Below the pieces are notes generated by a model. The model saw nothing but the letters and a program-made list of their open reading frames with translations. It was not told where the DNA came from and searched no databases. From Clostridia bacterium (GTDB lineage: Bacteria; Bacillota; Clostridia; Christensenellales; Aristaeellaceae), in the NCBI GenBank assembly GCA_017469605.1, contig JAFUGB010000037.1, positions 1-5,102 of the forward strand: a stretch of DNA of 5,102 nucleotides, written 5' to 3'. The translations under genes were made by a program, and so were the position numbers. Position 1 is the stretch's first letter; every line of letters starts with the position of its first letter. Shown one piece after another: positions 1-4,801 of this stretch.

Positions 1-359
1 CCGTGCTGAACGTGCTGTCCGGCGAGCGCTATAAGATGGTTTCCAAGGAGTCCAAGGGCCTGCTGCGCGGCGAGTATGGCCGCCTGCCCGGTGAGGTCAA
101 CGAGGAAGTGCGCAAAAAGTGCATCGGTGATGATCCGGTGATTACCTGCCGTCCCGCTGACCTGATCAAGCCCGAAATGCCCGAATACCGCGAGAAAACC
201 AAGGGGATCGCCAAGTCTGAAGAAGACGTGCTGTCCTATGCGCTGTTCCCGCAGGTGGCGCCCAAGTTCCTGGAGAAGCGTGATCATCCGCAGCCCGCTG
301 CCCCCGTGGAGGATCCCAACGCCGTGCGTGAGCTCTATGTGGATGACCTGGGTAACTGA
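1..359 (+). CDS. oadA: Oxaloacetate decarboxylase alpha subunit / pyruvate carboxylase subunit B, 3' end (partial)
   Basis: This is the C-terminal 118 codons of a biotin-dependent carboxyltransferase. The gene enters from the left edge with its first full codon at base 3 and stops at TGA 357-359. What is seen: the conserved tail of the PYC/OADA family, including GERYKMVSKE, LLRGEYGRLPG, GDDPVITCRPADLIKPEMP and EDVLSYALFPQVAPKFLEKR, followed by a Pro/Ala-rich end. Known for the family: the N-terminal TIM barrel, which lies outside the window, moves carboxyl groups between biotin and oxaloacetate or pyruvate. In clostridia it works with a separate biotin carrier and a membrane or biotin-carboxylase partner. 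No biotin attachment motif (MKM) is present before the stop, so this copy is of the short type with a separate carrier. Whether it acts as decarboxylase alpha subunit or as pyruvate carboxylase subunit B cannot be decided here. It appears functionally unrelated to the signalling operon downstream. Confidence 0.85.
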   Translation, partial: VLNVLSGERYKMVSKESKGLLRGEYGRLPGEVNEEVRKKCIGDDPVITCRPADLIKPEMPEYREKTKGIAKSEEDVLSYALFPQVAPKFLEKRDHPQPAAPVEDPNAVRELYVDDLGN

Positions 360-419
360 TTTGTAATACGAAAACCTGATGAAAACACAAATTTGACGGG
401 AAAAGGATGCGAACGGGGC

Positions 420-446
420 GTTCTCTTTCGGAGCCCGAAAGAGAAC
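420..446. repeat. Perfect 12-bp inverted repeat (hairpin)
   Basis: GTTCTCTTTCGG at 420-431 pairs perfectly with CCGAAAGAGAAC at 435-446 around the 3-nt loop AGC. It lies 61 bp after the carboxyltransferase stop codon. No T-run follows (the next bases are CAGAAAGGGC), so it is not a standard intrinsic terminator. It could protect the mRNA 3' end, or be the left-hand stem of the larger structured element at 485-649. Confidence 0.75.
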
Positions 447-484
447 CAGAAAGGGCTGCGTTTGTCGCCGTAAAAGCAACTGCG

Positions 485-649
485 GCAAAGAGAAGCAAGG
501 ACGCCTGCCATCGCTTCCGGGCAGCACGGCAAAGCCGTGCATGCTGTGCGCAAAGCGCACAGCGAAAATCAGCGTCAGGCCGAGAAAAATGAGCAAGCTC
601 ATTTTTTCGGACTGCCGCTGATTTTCTTCTGCCCGGAAGCTCTCTTTGC
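485..649. other. Multi-branched inverted-repeat element (candidate structured RNA or dispersed repeat)
   Basis: The stems nest into one compact fold. The outermost is a 9-bp stem, GCAAAGAGA 485-493 with TCTCTTTGC 641-649. It leads directly (3' side) or across a 19-nt bulge (5' side, 494-512) into an 11-bp stem, GCTTCCGGGCA 513-523 with TGCCCGGAAGC 630-640. That stem closes a four-way junction with three arms. Arm 1 is GCACGGC-AAA-GCCGTGC (524-540). Arm 2 is GCTGTGCGC-AAA-GCGCACAGC (543-563). Arm 3 is a long arm with an 11-bp base (564-574 with 616-626) and a 14-bp tip carrying one bulged G at 584 (580-594 with 597-610). All helices except the tip are perfectly Watson-Crick paired and almost no base is left between the arms. 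The strand of action is unknown because inverted repeats fold on both strands. It matches no named RNA family that I can recognise. Confidence 0.7.
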
Positions 650-692
650 TACATTCAAGTTACAGGCGCAAATTGTTTGTTGTTTCTTTTAA

Positions 693-765
693 GCCGGTTC
701 GCCCGGCGGGATGCAAGGGATGAAATCCTTTGCCGCAGGATCATAAGGGCCGCGCAGGCCCTTAT
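693..765. repeat. Three consecutive short hairpins
   Basis: GCCGG 693-697 pairs with CCGGC 703-707. GCAAGGGAT 713-721 pairs with ATCCTTTGC 725-733, with one G-U pair and loop GAA. ATAAGGGCC 743-751 pairs with GGCCCTTAT 757-765 around a 5-nt loop. No T-run follows the last stem, so none is a classical terminator. They continue the structured character of the spacer and may belong to the same transcript as the element at 485-649, or be the 3' untranslated region of the carboxyltransferase mRNA. Confidence 0.5.
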
Positions 766-810
766 CGTTCCCTACCAATTTCTGTTTGTACAGTTTTAAT
801 TGGGGATCAG

Positions 811-915
811 TATAAGTAGGAAACGTGTCCGAAAGCTGCGGAAGGACACAAAACATACCGATTGCCTTTGATGTGTGGCTTCGAACATGAACTGTTCAAG
901 CCTCACATTTTTTAT
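811..915 (+). ncRNA. Possible small RNA unit ending at the terminator
   Basis: A TATAAG at 811-816 resembles a -10 box, with TTGTAC at 786-791 as a poor -35 (19-nt spacing). A transcript starting near 823 would contain the stem GTGTCC 825-830 with GGACAC 844-849 and end about 90 nt later at the strong intrinsic terminator. This is the layout of a small RNA, but the promoter is weak. The same terminator may simply end read-through from the carboxyltransferase operon. No known RNA family is recognised. Confidence 0.25.
871..915 (+). terminator. Intrinsic terminator upstream of the signalling operon
   Basis: A long hairpin has arms 871-887 and 893-908 with loop TGAAC (888-892). It carries one T-T mismatch (876/903) and one bulged C (882), and is followed by the tract TTTTTTATTT (908-917). 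It acts on + strand transcription. It insulates the operon promoter at 925-974 from transcripts coming from the carboxyltransferase gene or from any small RNA in the spacer. Confidence 0.8.
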
Positions 916-924
916 TTCCCAGCA

Positions 925-974
925 GAAAAACTGTTGTTTTTGAGGGGGACAAGGCTCGGTTGACGCGATATAAT
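925..974 (+). promoter_or_regulatory. Promoter and candidate response-regulator box of the sensor-kinase-regulator operon
   Basis: The -10 box is a perfect TATAAT at 969-974. Upstream lies GAAAAACT (925-932), 4 nt, then TTTTTGAGGGGG (937-948), with 20 nt between the last G and the -10. Inside it, AAAAAC 926-931 and GTTTTT 936-941 form a perfect inverted repeat around TGTT. The bases at the usual -35 distance are G-rich and not TTGACA-like. The palindrome would be centred about 47 bp upstream of a start near 981, a usual place for an activator site. The same arrangement recurs before the secreted-protein gene at 4589-4638. Binding by the LuxR-type regulator of this operon is inferred, not shown. 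Confidence 0.7.
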
Positions 975-1025
975 ACAGATAAGGGAGATATTTTCAATCA
1001 TCAGCCGGGAAAGGAGGCGCTGTGA

Positions 1026-1970
1026 ATGCTCCTTACAAAAGCCACAAAAAGGAATATTGCGTTCTTCTCAGCCGCCTTTCTCCTGGGAGGCGTCCTTCAT
1101 GTCCTGCTGTATGGCGTGGACTTCGCCTGGTGTATTATGCAGCTTTATTACGGCGCGCTGACGATCGTGTGGGCGATCACTGTGCGGACGCGCATCACAG
1201 ATCACAGACTGCGTTCCCTGATGCTGGGGATCGTGGCCTGTATGCTCCTGTATTATATCCTGCAGATCAGCCGGTATGAACTTTTCTGGCTCAATATCAC
1301 AGTCAGGCGGGTTCTGTGGTACGCCTTTTATATCCCCACGACGGCTCTGCCGCTTTTGGCGTTTTTTATCGCCTGCTTTGTTCATCGCCCGCGGGATATG
1401 TCGCTGCCGCGCCGGTATGATCTGCTGATCGTCATGGGTGTTTTGCTGGTGCTGGGGGTGTTTACCAATGACCTGCATTTCGCCTTTGCTTCTTTCCCCA
1501 GCGGCGTGATGGACAGCAACGGGCAGGAGAAGAGGGGTCCCCTGTACTACGTCACCTTTGTTTTTATCTATGGCCTGTATATCCTTGACGTATTGATCAT
1601 CCTGAGGAAAAACCATCGCTATGTCGCGCGGAAATACCGCTGGATCGCCGTTTTGCCCCTTTTGATCGGGGGAATCTATTTTCTTCTTTACCCGCTGGAT
1701 ATAGACTACATGTTTTTCCCCACCCGTATCTGGCAAATCGGTGAAATGCAGGCCTTCTGCATCATTGCCGTGCTGGAGGCGTGTATCCAGACGGGGATGA
1801 TCCCGGCGAATCGCGGCTATGAGCTGCTGTTCTCTGCCGCGAAGTTTCCCGCCGTCATTCTGGACGGAACGGGAGGGGTGGTCTACCAAACCGCCGCAGC
1901 GCAGCTTCCGTTTGCCGAAAGCGAAAAATACAAGGCTCGTTTCCTATCCCATCCAGGGCGGCAGCGTTGA
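1026..1970 (+). CDS. 7TM sensor, N-terminal fragment (histidine kinase N-terminal 7TM region)
   Basis: This frame of 314 residues starts at ATG 1026, 8 nt after AAAGGAGG. ATG 1026 is preferred to GTG 1022, which opens a different frame that ends early. Hydrophobic segments lie at about residues 10-30, 34-54, 63-82, 96-118, 131-148, 172-193 and 206-223. An amphipathic stretch ending in the family signature EACIQTGMIPANRGYELLF (about 251-269) follows, then the beginning of a PAS-like domain. This order is that of the 7TM receptor part found in many clostridial sensor proteins, where it senses an unknown extracellular or membrane signal. The last eight or so residues (from about 306) are out of frame and end at TGA 1968-1970, so the product as read lacks the output half. 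It is the first gene of the operon, about 45 nt downstream of the predicted transcription start. Confidence 0.75.
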   Translation: MLLTKATKRNIAFFSAAFLLGGVLHVLLYGVDFAWCIMQLYYGALTIVWAITVRTRITDHRLRSLMLGIVACMLLYYILQISRYELFWLNITVRRVLWYAFYIPTTALPLLAFFIACFVHRPRDMSLPRRYDLLIVMGVLLVLGVFTNDLHFAFASFPSGVMDSNGQEKRGPLYYVTFVFIYGLYILDVLIILRKNHRYVARKYRWIAVLPLLIGGIYFLLYPLDIDYMFFPTRIWQIGEMQAFCIIAVLEACIQTGMIPANRGYELLFSAAKFPAVILDGTGGVVYQTAAAQLPFAESEKYKARFLSHPGRQR

Positions 1971-2646
1971 ATACCTGGTGGATATGGAACAGGTGCAGCG
2001 GCTGAATCAGCAGCTGCTGGAGACCACGCAGCAGATCAAAACACGAAATGATTATATTGCGGAGGAAAACCGCATCAAGCAGGAGCGGGCGGAGCTGGAG
2101 TCAAGAAACCGCCTGTATGAGCGTATTTCCTGCCTTGTAAAGCCCCAACTTGAACAAATCGACACGCTCCTTGGCGCCCCGGAGGGCTGCGGAAAAAAGG
2201 AGCTTGCCCATGCCGCTGTGCTGAAGGCCTACATCAAAAGGCGCAGCAACATGGAACTGCTTGCCGCCTCGGGGAGACTGACGGTGGTGGAGCTTGCCTC
2301 CGCTGTGGCAGAATCCCTGGACTATGTGCGGCTTTGCAGCGTGAACACGGCCACAAGCGCCGTAGGGACCGGAAGCTACCCCGCCGCCATGGTGATCGCC
2401 GCCTATGAACAAATTGAGGGAATCACAGAAAAAAGCCTGGACACCCTAACGGATATGATCGTCACGATCCGCTCCGACAAGGAGCGCCTGATCGTCCGCG
2501 TGATGCTGCGGGCCGAGAGCTTTTCCTATGAAACAAACGGAATATGGCAGAATGCCGAGGGCTTTTCTCACCATGCCTCCATCACGAAGGAGGGTCAGGA
2601 TATGATCATCGTCCTGGCCTTCAGGGAAGGGGGCGGGCGGAAATGA
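1819..2646 (+). CDS. 7TM sensor, C-terminal fragment (PAS end, coiled coil, degenerate kinase-like domain)
   Basis: The open frame begins at ATG 1819, but its first 35 or so residues are an out-of-frame reading of the upstream part. Family-like sequence starts near base 1930 with NTRLVSYPIQGG. The first later in-frame ATG is 1984. Next come a long coiled coil (LNQQLLETTQQIKTRNDYIAEENR and following), a helix LYERISCLVKPQLEQIDTLL where a kinase would carry its phosphorylated His but none is present, the segment AYIKRRSNMELLAA, and a degenerate ATPase-like fold with AYEQIEGITEKSLDTL in place of an N box. No glycine-rich G box is visible. Its stop TGA (2644-2646) overlaps the ATG of the kinase gene as ATGA. 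If translation really stops at 1970, coupling to the kinase would be weakened, since there is no strong ribosome binding site for this fragment. Confidence 0.6.
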   Translation: MSCCSLPRSFPPSFWTEREGWSTKPPQRSFRLPKAKNTRLVSYPIQGGSVEYLVDMEQVQRLNQQLLETTQQIKTRNDYIAEENRIKQERAELESRNRLYERISCLVKPQLEQIDTLLGAPEGCGKKELAHAAVLKAYIKRRSNMELLAASGRLTVVELASAVAESLDYVRLCSVNTATSAVGTGSYPAAMVIAAYEQIEGITEKSLDTLTDMIVTIRSDKERLIVRVMLRAESFSYETNGIWQNAEGFSHHASITKEGQDMIIVLAFREGGGRK

Positions 2647-3914
2647 GAACATGCCTGGCCCTTTTTTCCGTCCTGCTGTTCTATTTCGCCGTGCTGGATC
2701 TGACCCTGCTGATCGTTCAGAAGCGGTACAAGGAACTGGTTCTGGCGGTCCCTGTTCTCTGCCTGACCTATTTTCTGGAGCAATGCTTCGATATGGCGGT
2801 AGCCGGGACCGCGCGCGCCGAGGCCGTGATCGGTTTCATCGCGGGCTTTGCCGCGCTGCCGGATGGACTGCTGCTGGGATTTTGCCTTGTTCCGGCTGCT
2901 GTCCTGTTTCTTCTCTTCAGGAGTATCCGCCGCTATGGGAAGCGGCAGATCACGCGCATGTCTGTCAAAGAGGCGATGGACAGCCTGCCCGCCGGGATCC
3001 TTTGCTATGCTCCCGGCGCAAGGGTGCTGCTTACCAATTACGCGATGGAGGACTTTTGCAGAAAGACCACCGGCGCGGAGCTGATCGACGGCGTGACCTT
3101 TCGCAATCAGCTGCTGGAAGGAGAGCTCCTGCCGTCGTGTGAACGGCGCTTGTTGGGCGGCGAGACAGTGATCGTCCTTTCGGACGGCGAGGCGCTCAGC
3201 ATCAGCGAAAGCGATATTCCCTATGAAAGCAGCACCGTCCGCATGCTGGTGACTTACGACATCACGGAGGCATACCGCAAAACGCGGGAGCTGACGAAAA
3301 TGCAGGAAAATGTGGAACGGCTCGGCGTGCGGCTGCAAAAGGTCAACCGTGAGATCGTGGCGGTAACGGTGGAGCGCGAGGTGCTGAACGCCAAGGTCAA
3401 GATCCACGATGAGCTGGGGAGCAACCTGCTTGCCATCAAGCGGTATCTGCTCTCCGGCGGGACGGAGGAAGAAAAGGCGGAGCTTTTGGAGCATACCCGC
3501 TGCAGCGTTTCATTCCTGAAAAACGACGCGCCGTCCGCTCCCGTGCCGGATGAATACGAGCTGCTGTTCTCCATGGCGGCGCGGCTGGGGCTGGCGATCT
3601 CCGTCACGGGAGCGCTGCCGCAGGCCGAGCATCAAAAGCCGGTCATCGCCACCGCCATCCATGAGTGCATGACAAACACCCTGCGGCACGCCCACGGAGA
3701 TGCGCTGCATATTGAAATATCCCAGGAGGACGAATGGGTCACGGCGGTATTCACCAATAACGGCGATGCGCCCGAGGGCGAGATCACCGAAAAGGGCGGC
3801 CTTAAATCCCTGCGGGAGCTGGCCGGGCAGGCGGGCGGCAGCATGACGATCCAAACACGTCCCGCCTTTACCATCGCCATCAAACTGCCAAAGGAGGATG
3901 CGTATGGCCTGTAA
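2643..3914 (+). CDS. Membrane sensor histidine kinase (HDELG type)
   Basis: The product has 423 residues. The start ATG 2643 is chosen because it overlaps the upstream stop as ATGA and opens directly into a membrane domain; the frame extends further upstream without reason. Hydrophobic segments lie at about 4-25, 32-46, 60-73 and 75-93. A PAS-like region follows (about 106-207), then a coiled coil (about 207-252). The phospho-acceptor site is VKIHDELGSNLLAIKRYL with His255, resembling the HDxxGQ box of NarX/DesK-type kinases. The ATPase domain has an N box IHECMTNTLRHAHG (Asn345) and a G box EKGGLKSLRELAGQAGGSM (Gly385-Gly386). These catalytic residues look intact. Kinases of this class phosphorylate NarL/LuxR-type regulators, which is just what the next gene encodes. 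With only a short membrane part of its own, it may rely on the 7TM protein upstream for sensing; that is inference. Confidence 0.88.
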   Translation: MRTCLALFSVLLFYFAVLDLTLLIVQKRYKELVLAVPVLCLTYFLEQCFDMAVAGTARAEAVIGFIAGFAALPDGLLLGFCLVPAAVLFLLFRSIRRYGKRQITRMSVKEAMDSLPAGILCYAPGARVLLTNYAMEDFCRKTTGAELIDGVTFRNQLLEGELLPSCERRLLGGETVIVLSDGEALSISESDIPYESSTVRMLVTYDITEAYRKTRELTKMQENVERLGVRLQKVNREIVAVTVEREVLNAKVKIHDELGSNLLAIKRYLLSGGTEEEKAELLEHTRCSVSFLKNDAPSAPVPDEYELLFSMAARLGLAISVTGALPQAEHQKPVIATAIHECMTNTLRHAHGDALHIEISQEDEWVTAVFTNNGDAPEGEITEKGGLKSLRELAGQAGGSMTIQTRPAFTIAIKLPKEDAYGL

Positions 3915-4533
3915 AGTATTGATCGTAGATGACCAGATCATGTCAAGGCAGCTCTTTGAAAGCTTTGTTTCCGCCTCTGAAAAATACGAGCTGGCGGCCT
4001 CGGTAGAGACGGCAAAATATGCAGACGCTTATTGCGCCGGGGGCAAGGTTGATCTTGTCATCATGGATGTGGTGATGAACGACGGCTCCAGCGGCCTGGA
4101 TACCGCCGCGCGGATCAAAGCGTCCTATCCGAAGATCAAAATCATTGTCGTCACCTCCATGCCCGACGCCGCCTTTTTGAAACGGGCACGGGAAATCGGC
4201 GTGGATTCCTTCTGGTACAAGGAGGTGCAGGAAGCGCCCATGCTGGAGGTCATGGACAGGACGATGGCCGGGGAGCACATCTTCCCGGACAGCCCGCCGG
4301 TGACAAATCTTGGCCTTGCCAAAAGCACGGAATTCACCGAGCGGGAGCTGGACGTGCTGCGGCATTTAGCCGAAGGGCTGACGGACAAGGAAATTGCGGA
4401 CGCGCTCCGTTTGAGCGTGACCACCGTTCGCTACCATGTAAACAACCTGATCTCCAAAACCGGGGCATCCTCCCGCACGGAGCTTGCGGTGAACGCCGTA
4501 AGAAGCGGGATCACCATCCCGGGGATCAAATAG
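3904..4533 (+). CDS. Response regulator, REC + LuxR-type HTH (NarL/FixJ family)
   Basis: The product has 209 residues. ATG 3904 is preferred over ATG 3898 because AAGGAGG (3891-3897) abuts the latter with no spacer but sits 6 nt before the former; with 3898 the protein gains Met-Arg. The receiver domain (about 1-122) has the acidic pair Asp9-Asp10 in VLIVDDQ, the phospho-acceptor Asp55 in VDLVIMDVVM, Thr84 in VVTSMPD and Lys106 in FWYKE, so all switch residues are present. The C-terminal HTH (about 144-203) has the LuxR/GerE signature FTERELDVLRHLAEG, TDKEIADALRLSVTTVRYHV and NNLISKTGASSRTEL. It overlaps the kinase gene by 11 bp and ends the operon 18 bp before a terminator. It is the obvious partner of the kinase, and its likely DNA targets are the two matching boxes at 925-948 and 4589-4612. 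Confidence 0.92.
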   Translation: MACKVLIVDDQIMSRQLFESFVSASEKYELAASVETAKYADAYCAGGKVDLVIMDVVMNDGSSGLDTAARIKASYPKIKIIVVTSMPDAAFLKRAREIGVDSFWYKEVQEAPMLEVMDRTMAGEHIFPDSPPVTNLGLAKSTEFTERELDVLRHLAEGLTDKEIADALRLSVTTVRYHVNNLISKTGASSRTELAVNAVRSGITIPGIK

Positions 4534-4551
4534 AACACGGGTACCATAAGG

Positions 4552-4584
4552 GCCGGAAACTTTTTTGTAGTTTTCCGGCTTTTT
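4552..4584 (+). terminator. Intrinsic terminator of the signalling operon
   Basis: GCCGGAAAC (4552-4560) pairs with the segment 4570-4579 that ends in TTTCCGGC, with one bulged T and a T-rich loop, followed by TTTTT (4580-4584). It begins 18 bp after the regulator stop codon. It separates the operon from the promoter of the secreted-protein gene, whose box starts only 4 bp further on. Confidence 0.88.
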
Positions 4585-4588
4585 CCAT

Positions 4589-4638
4589 GAAAAACTATCA
4601 TTTTTGAGGGGGCGCAGCCGATTTTGAACCGGTATAAT
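4589..4638 (+). promoter_or_regulatory. Promoter and candidate response-regulator box of the secreted-protein gene
   Basis: GAAAAACT (4589-4596), 4 nt, TTTTTGAGGGGG (4601-4612), 20 nt, then a perfect TATAAT (4633-4638). Spacing and conserved blocks equal those of the operon promoter at 925-974, whereas the variable blocks differ, so this is a kept motif and not a recent duplication of the whole region. The palindromic part is AAAAAC-TATC-ATTTTT, one mismatch from perfect. TTGA also sits 5 nt before the -10 in both promoters. No normal -35 box is present, as expected for an activator-dependent promoter. Confidence 0.7.
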
Positions 4639-4801
4639 GGTGGCATGGTGCCATGAGAATGGTGTTATGTGCCTGTTTTCGGCTGGAAAAGCCGCATCAC
4701 CCTGGCGGTGAACGCCAAGACCATCGGCCTGGTCGTCCATGAGGGCGACAGAACAGACAATACAAGCAGAAGGAAGGCTTCTGTGAGGGAGGAAATGAGC
4801 G
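4639..4801 (+). promoter_or_regulatory. Long structured 5' leader of the secreted-protein gene
   Basis: If transcription starts near 4645, the untranslated leader is about 157 nt. It contains a run of small stems: TGGCA 4641-4645 with TGCCA 4649-4653; CGGCT 4680-4684 with AGCCG 4690-4694; TGGCG 4703-4707 with CGCCA 4713-4717; GACCA 4719-4723 with TGGTC 4730-4734; CAGAAG 4767-4772 with CTTCTG 4778-4783. The last lies 3 nt before the ribosome binding site GGGAGG (4787-4792). I see no core of a known riboswitch. A regulatory role is a guess. Confidence 0.35.

Larger units (their letters stand above)
360..1025. other. 666-bp intergenic region without a credible protein gene, rich in inverted repeats
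   Basis: No open frame here has a ribosome binding site together with a credible protein. The 61-codon frame at 407-592 is made largely of the inverted-repeat sequence. The region instead holds, in order, a 12-bp hairpin (420-446), a multi-branched fold (485-649), three short hairpins (693-765), a weak promoter-like TATAAG (811-816), a hairpin (825-849), an intrinsic terminator (871-915), and the operator and promoter of the next operon (925-974). The amount of strict base pairing is far beyond what an ordinary spacer shows. I infer at least one structured RNA or repeat-type element between the two operons. Confidence 0.7.
1026..2646 (+). pseudogene. 7TM sensor protein with degenerate kinase-like C-terminus, interrupted by a frameshift (whole locus)
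   Basis: Two overlapping frames form one gene. The first frame supplies seven membrane helices and the start of a PAS-like domain (GYELLF, AVILDGTGGVVY). The second frame picks up exactly where the family continues, with YPIQGGSVEYLVDM, then a long coiled coil and a kinase-like region. The switch lies between about 1924 and 1942. The A5 run at 1924-1928 is the likeliest site: removing one A gives SENTRLVSYPIQGG and an uninterrupted reading of exactly 540 codons. The required shift is +1, which does not fit the common -1 slippage mechanism. The intact protein would be a receptor related to the 7TM N-terminal histidine kinase family. However, its C-terminal half shows no phospho-acceptor His at the expected helix and no N or G box, so it is probably a signal-sensing partner of the kinase encoded next. 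The ribosome binding site AAAGGAGG (1010-1017) lies 8 nt before ATG 1026. A sequencing error, true decay and phase variation all remain possible. Confidence 0.75.

Noticed and set aside
407..592. Plus-strand frame of 61 codons in the spacer
   Set aside because: It is made mostly of the inverted repeats, with Arg/Ala/Ser-rich composition and no known motif; AAAAGG upstream is only a weak ribosome binding site.
960..974. TTGACG with TATAAT as a standard -35/-10 pair
   Set aside because: Only 3 nt lie between them, against the usual 16-18, so they cannot work as a sigma-70 pair.
1068..1889. Minus-strand open frame of 273 codons
   Set aside because: It is antisense to the well-supported 7TM gene, rich in His, Asp and Gln as expected of antisense reading, and has no recognisable domain or ribosome binding site.
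1918..1970. Programmed ribosomal frameshift in the sensor gene
   Set aside because: A +1 shift is needed, and there is no slippery heptamer of the -1 type, no downstream pseudoknot seen and no known case in this family; a simple indel is more likely.
2595..3494. Minus-strand open frame of 299 codons
   Set aside because: It lies opposite the histidine kinase with clear membrane, H-box and coiled-coil features; composition is that of a shadow frame.
743..4555. Shared 10-mer ATAAGGGCCG at 743-752 and 4546-4555
   Set aside because: Flanking bases differ and in each place it takes part in a different hairpin; a 10-base match is not convincing as a repeat.
4639..4801. Cyclic-di-GMP or other known riboswitch before the surface-protein gene
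   Set aside because: The conserved core sequences of the GEMM, TPP, cobalamin and glycine classes were not found in the leader.
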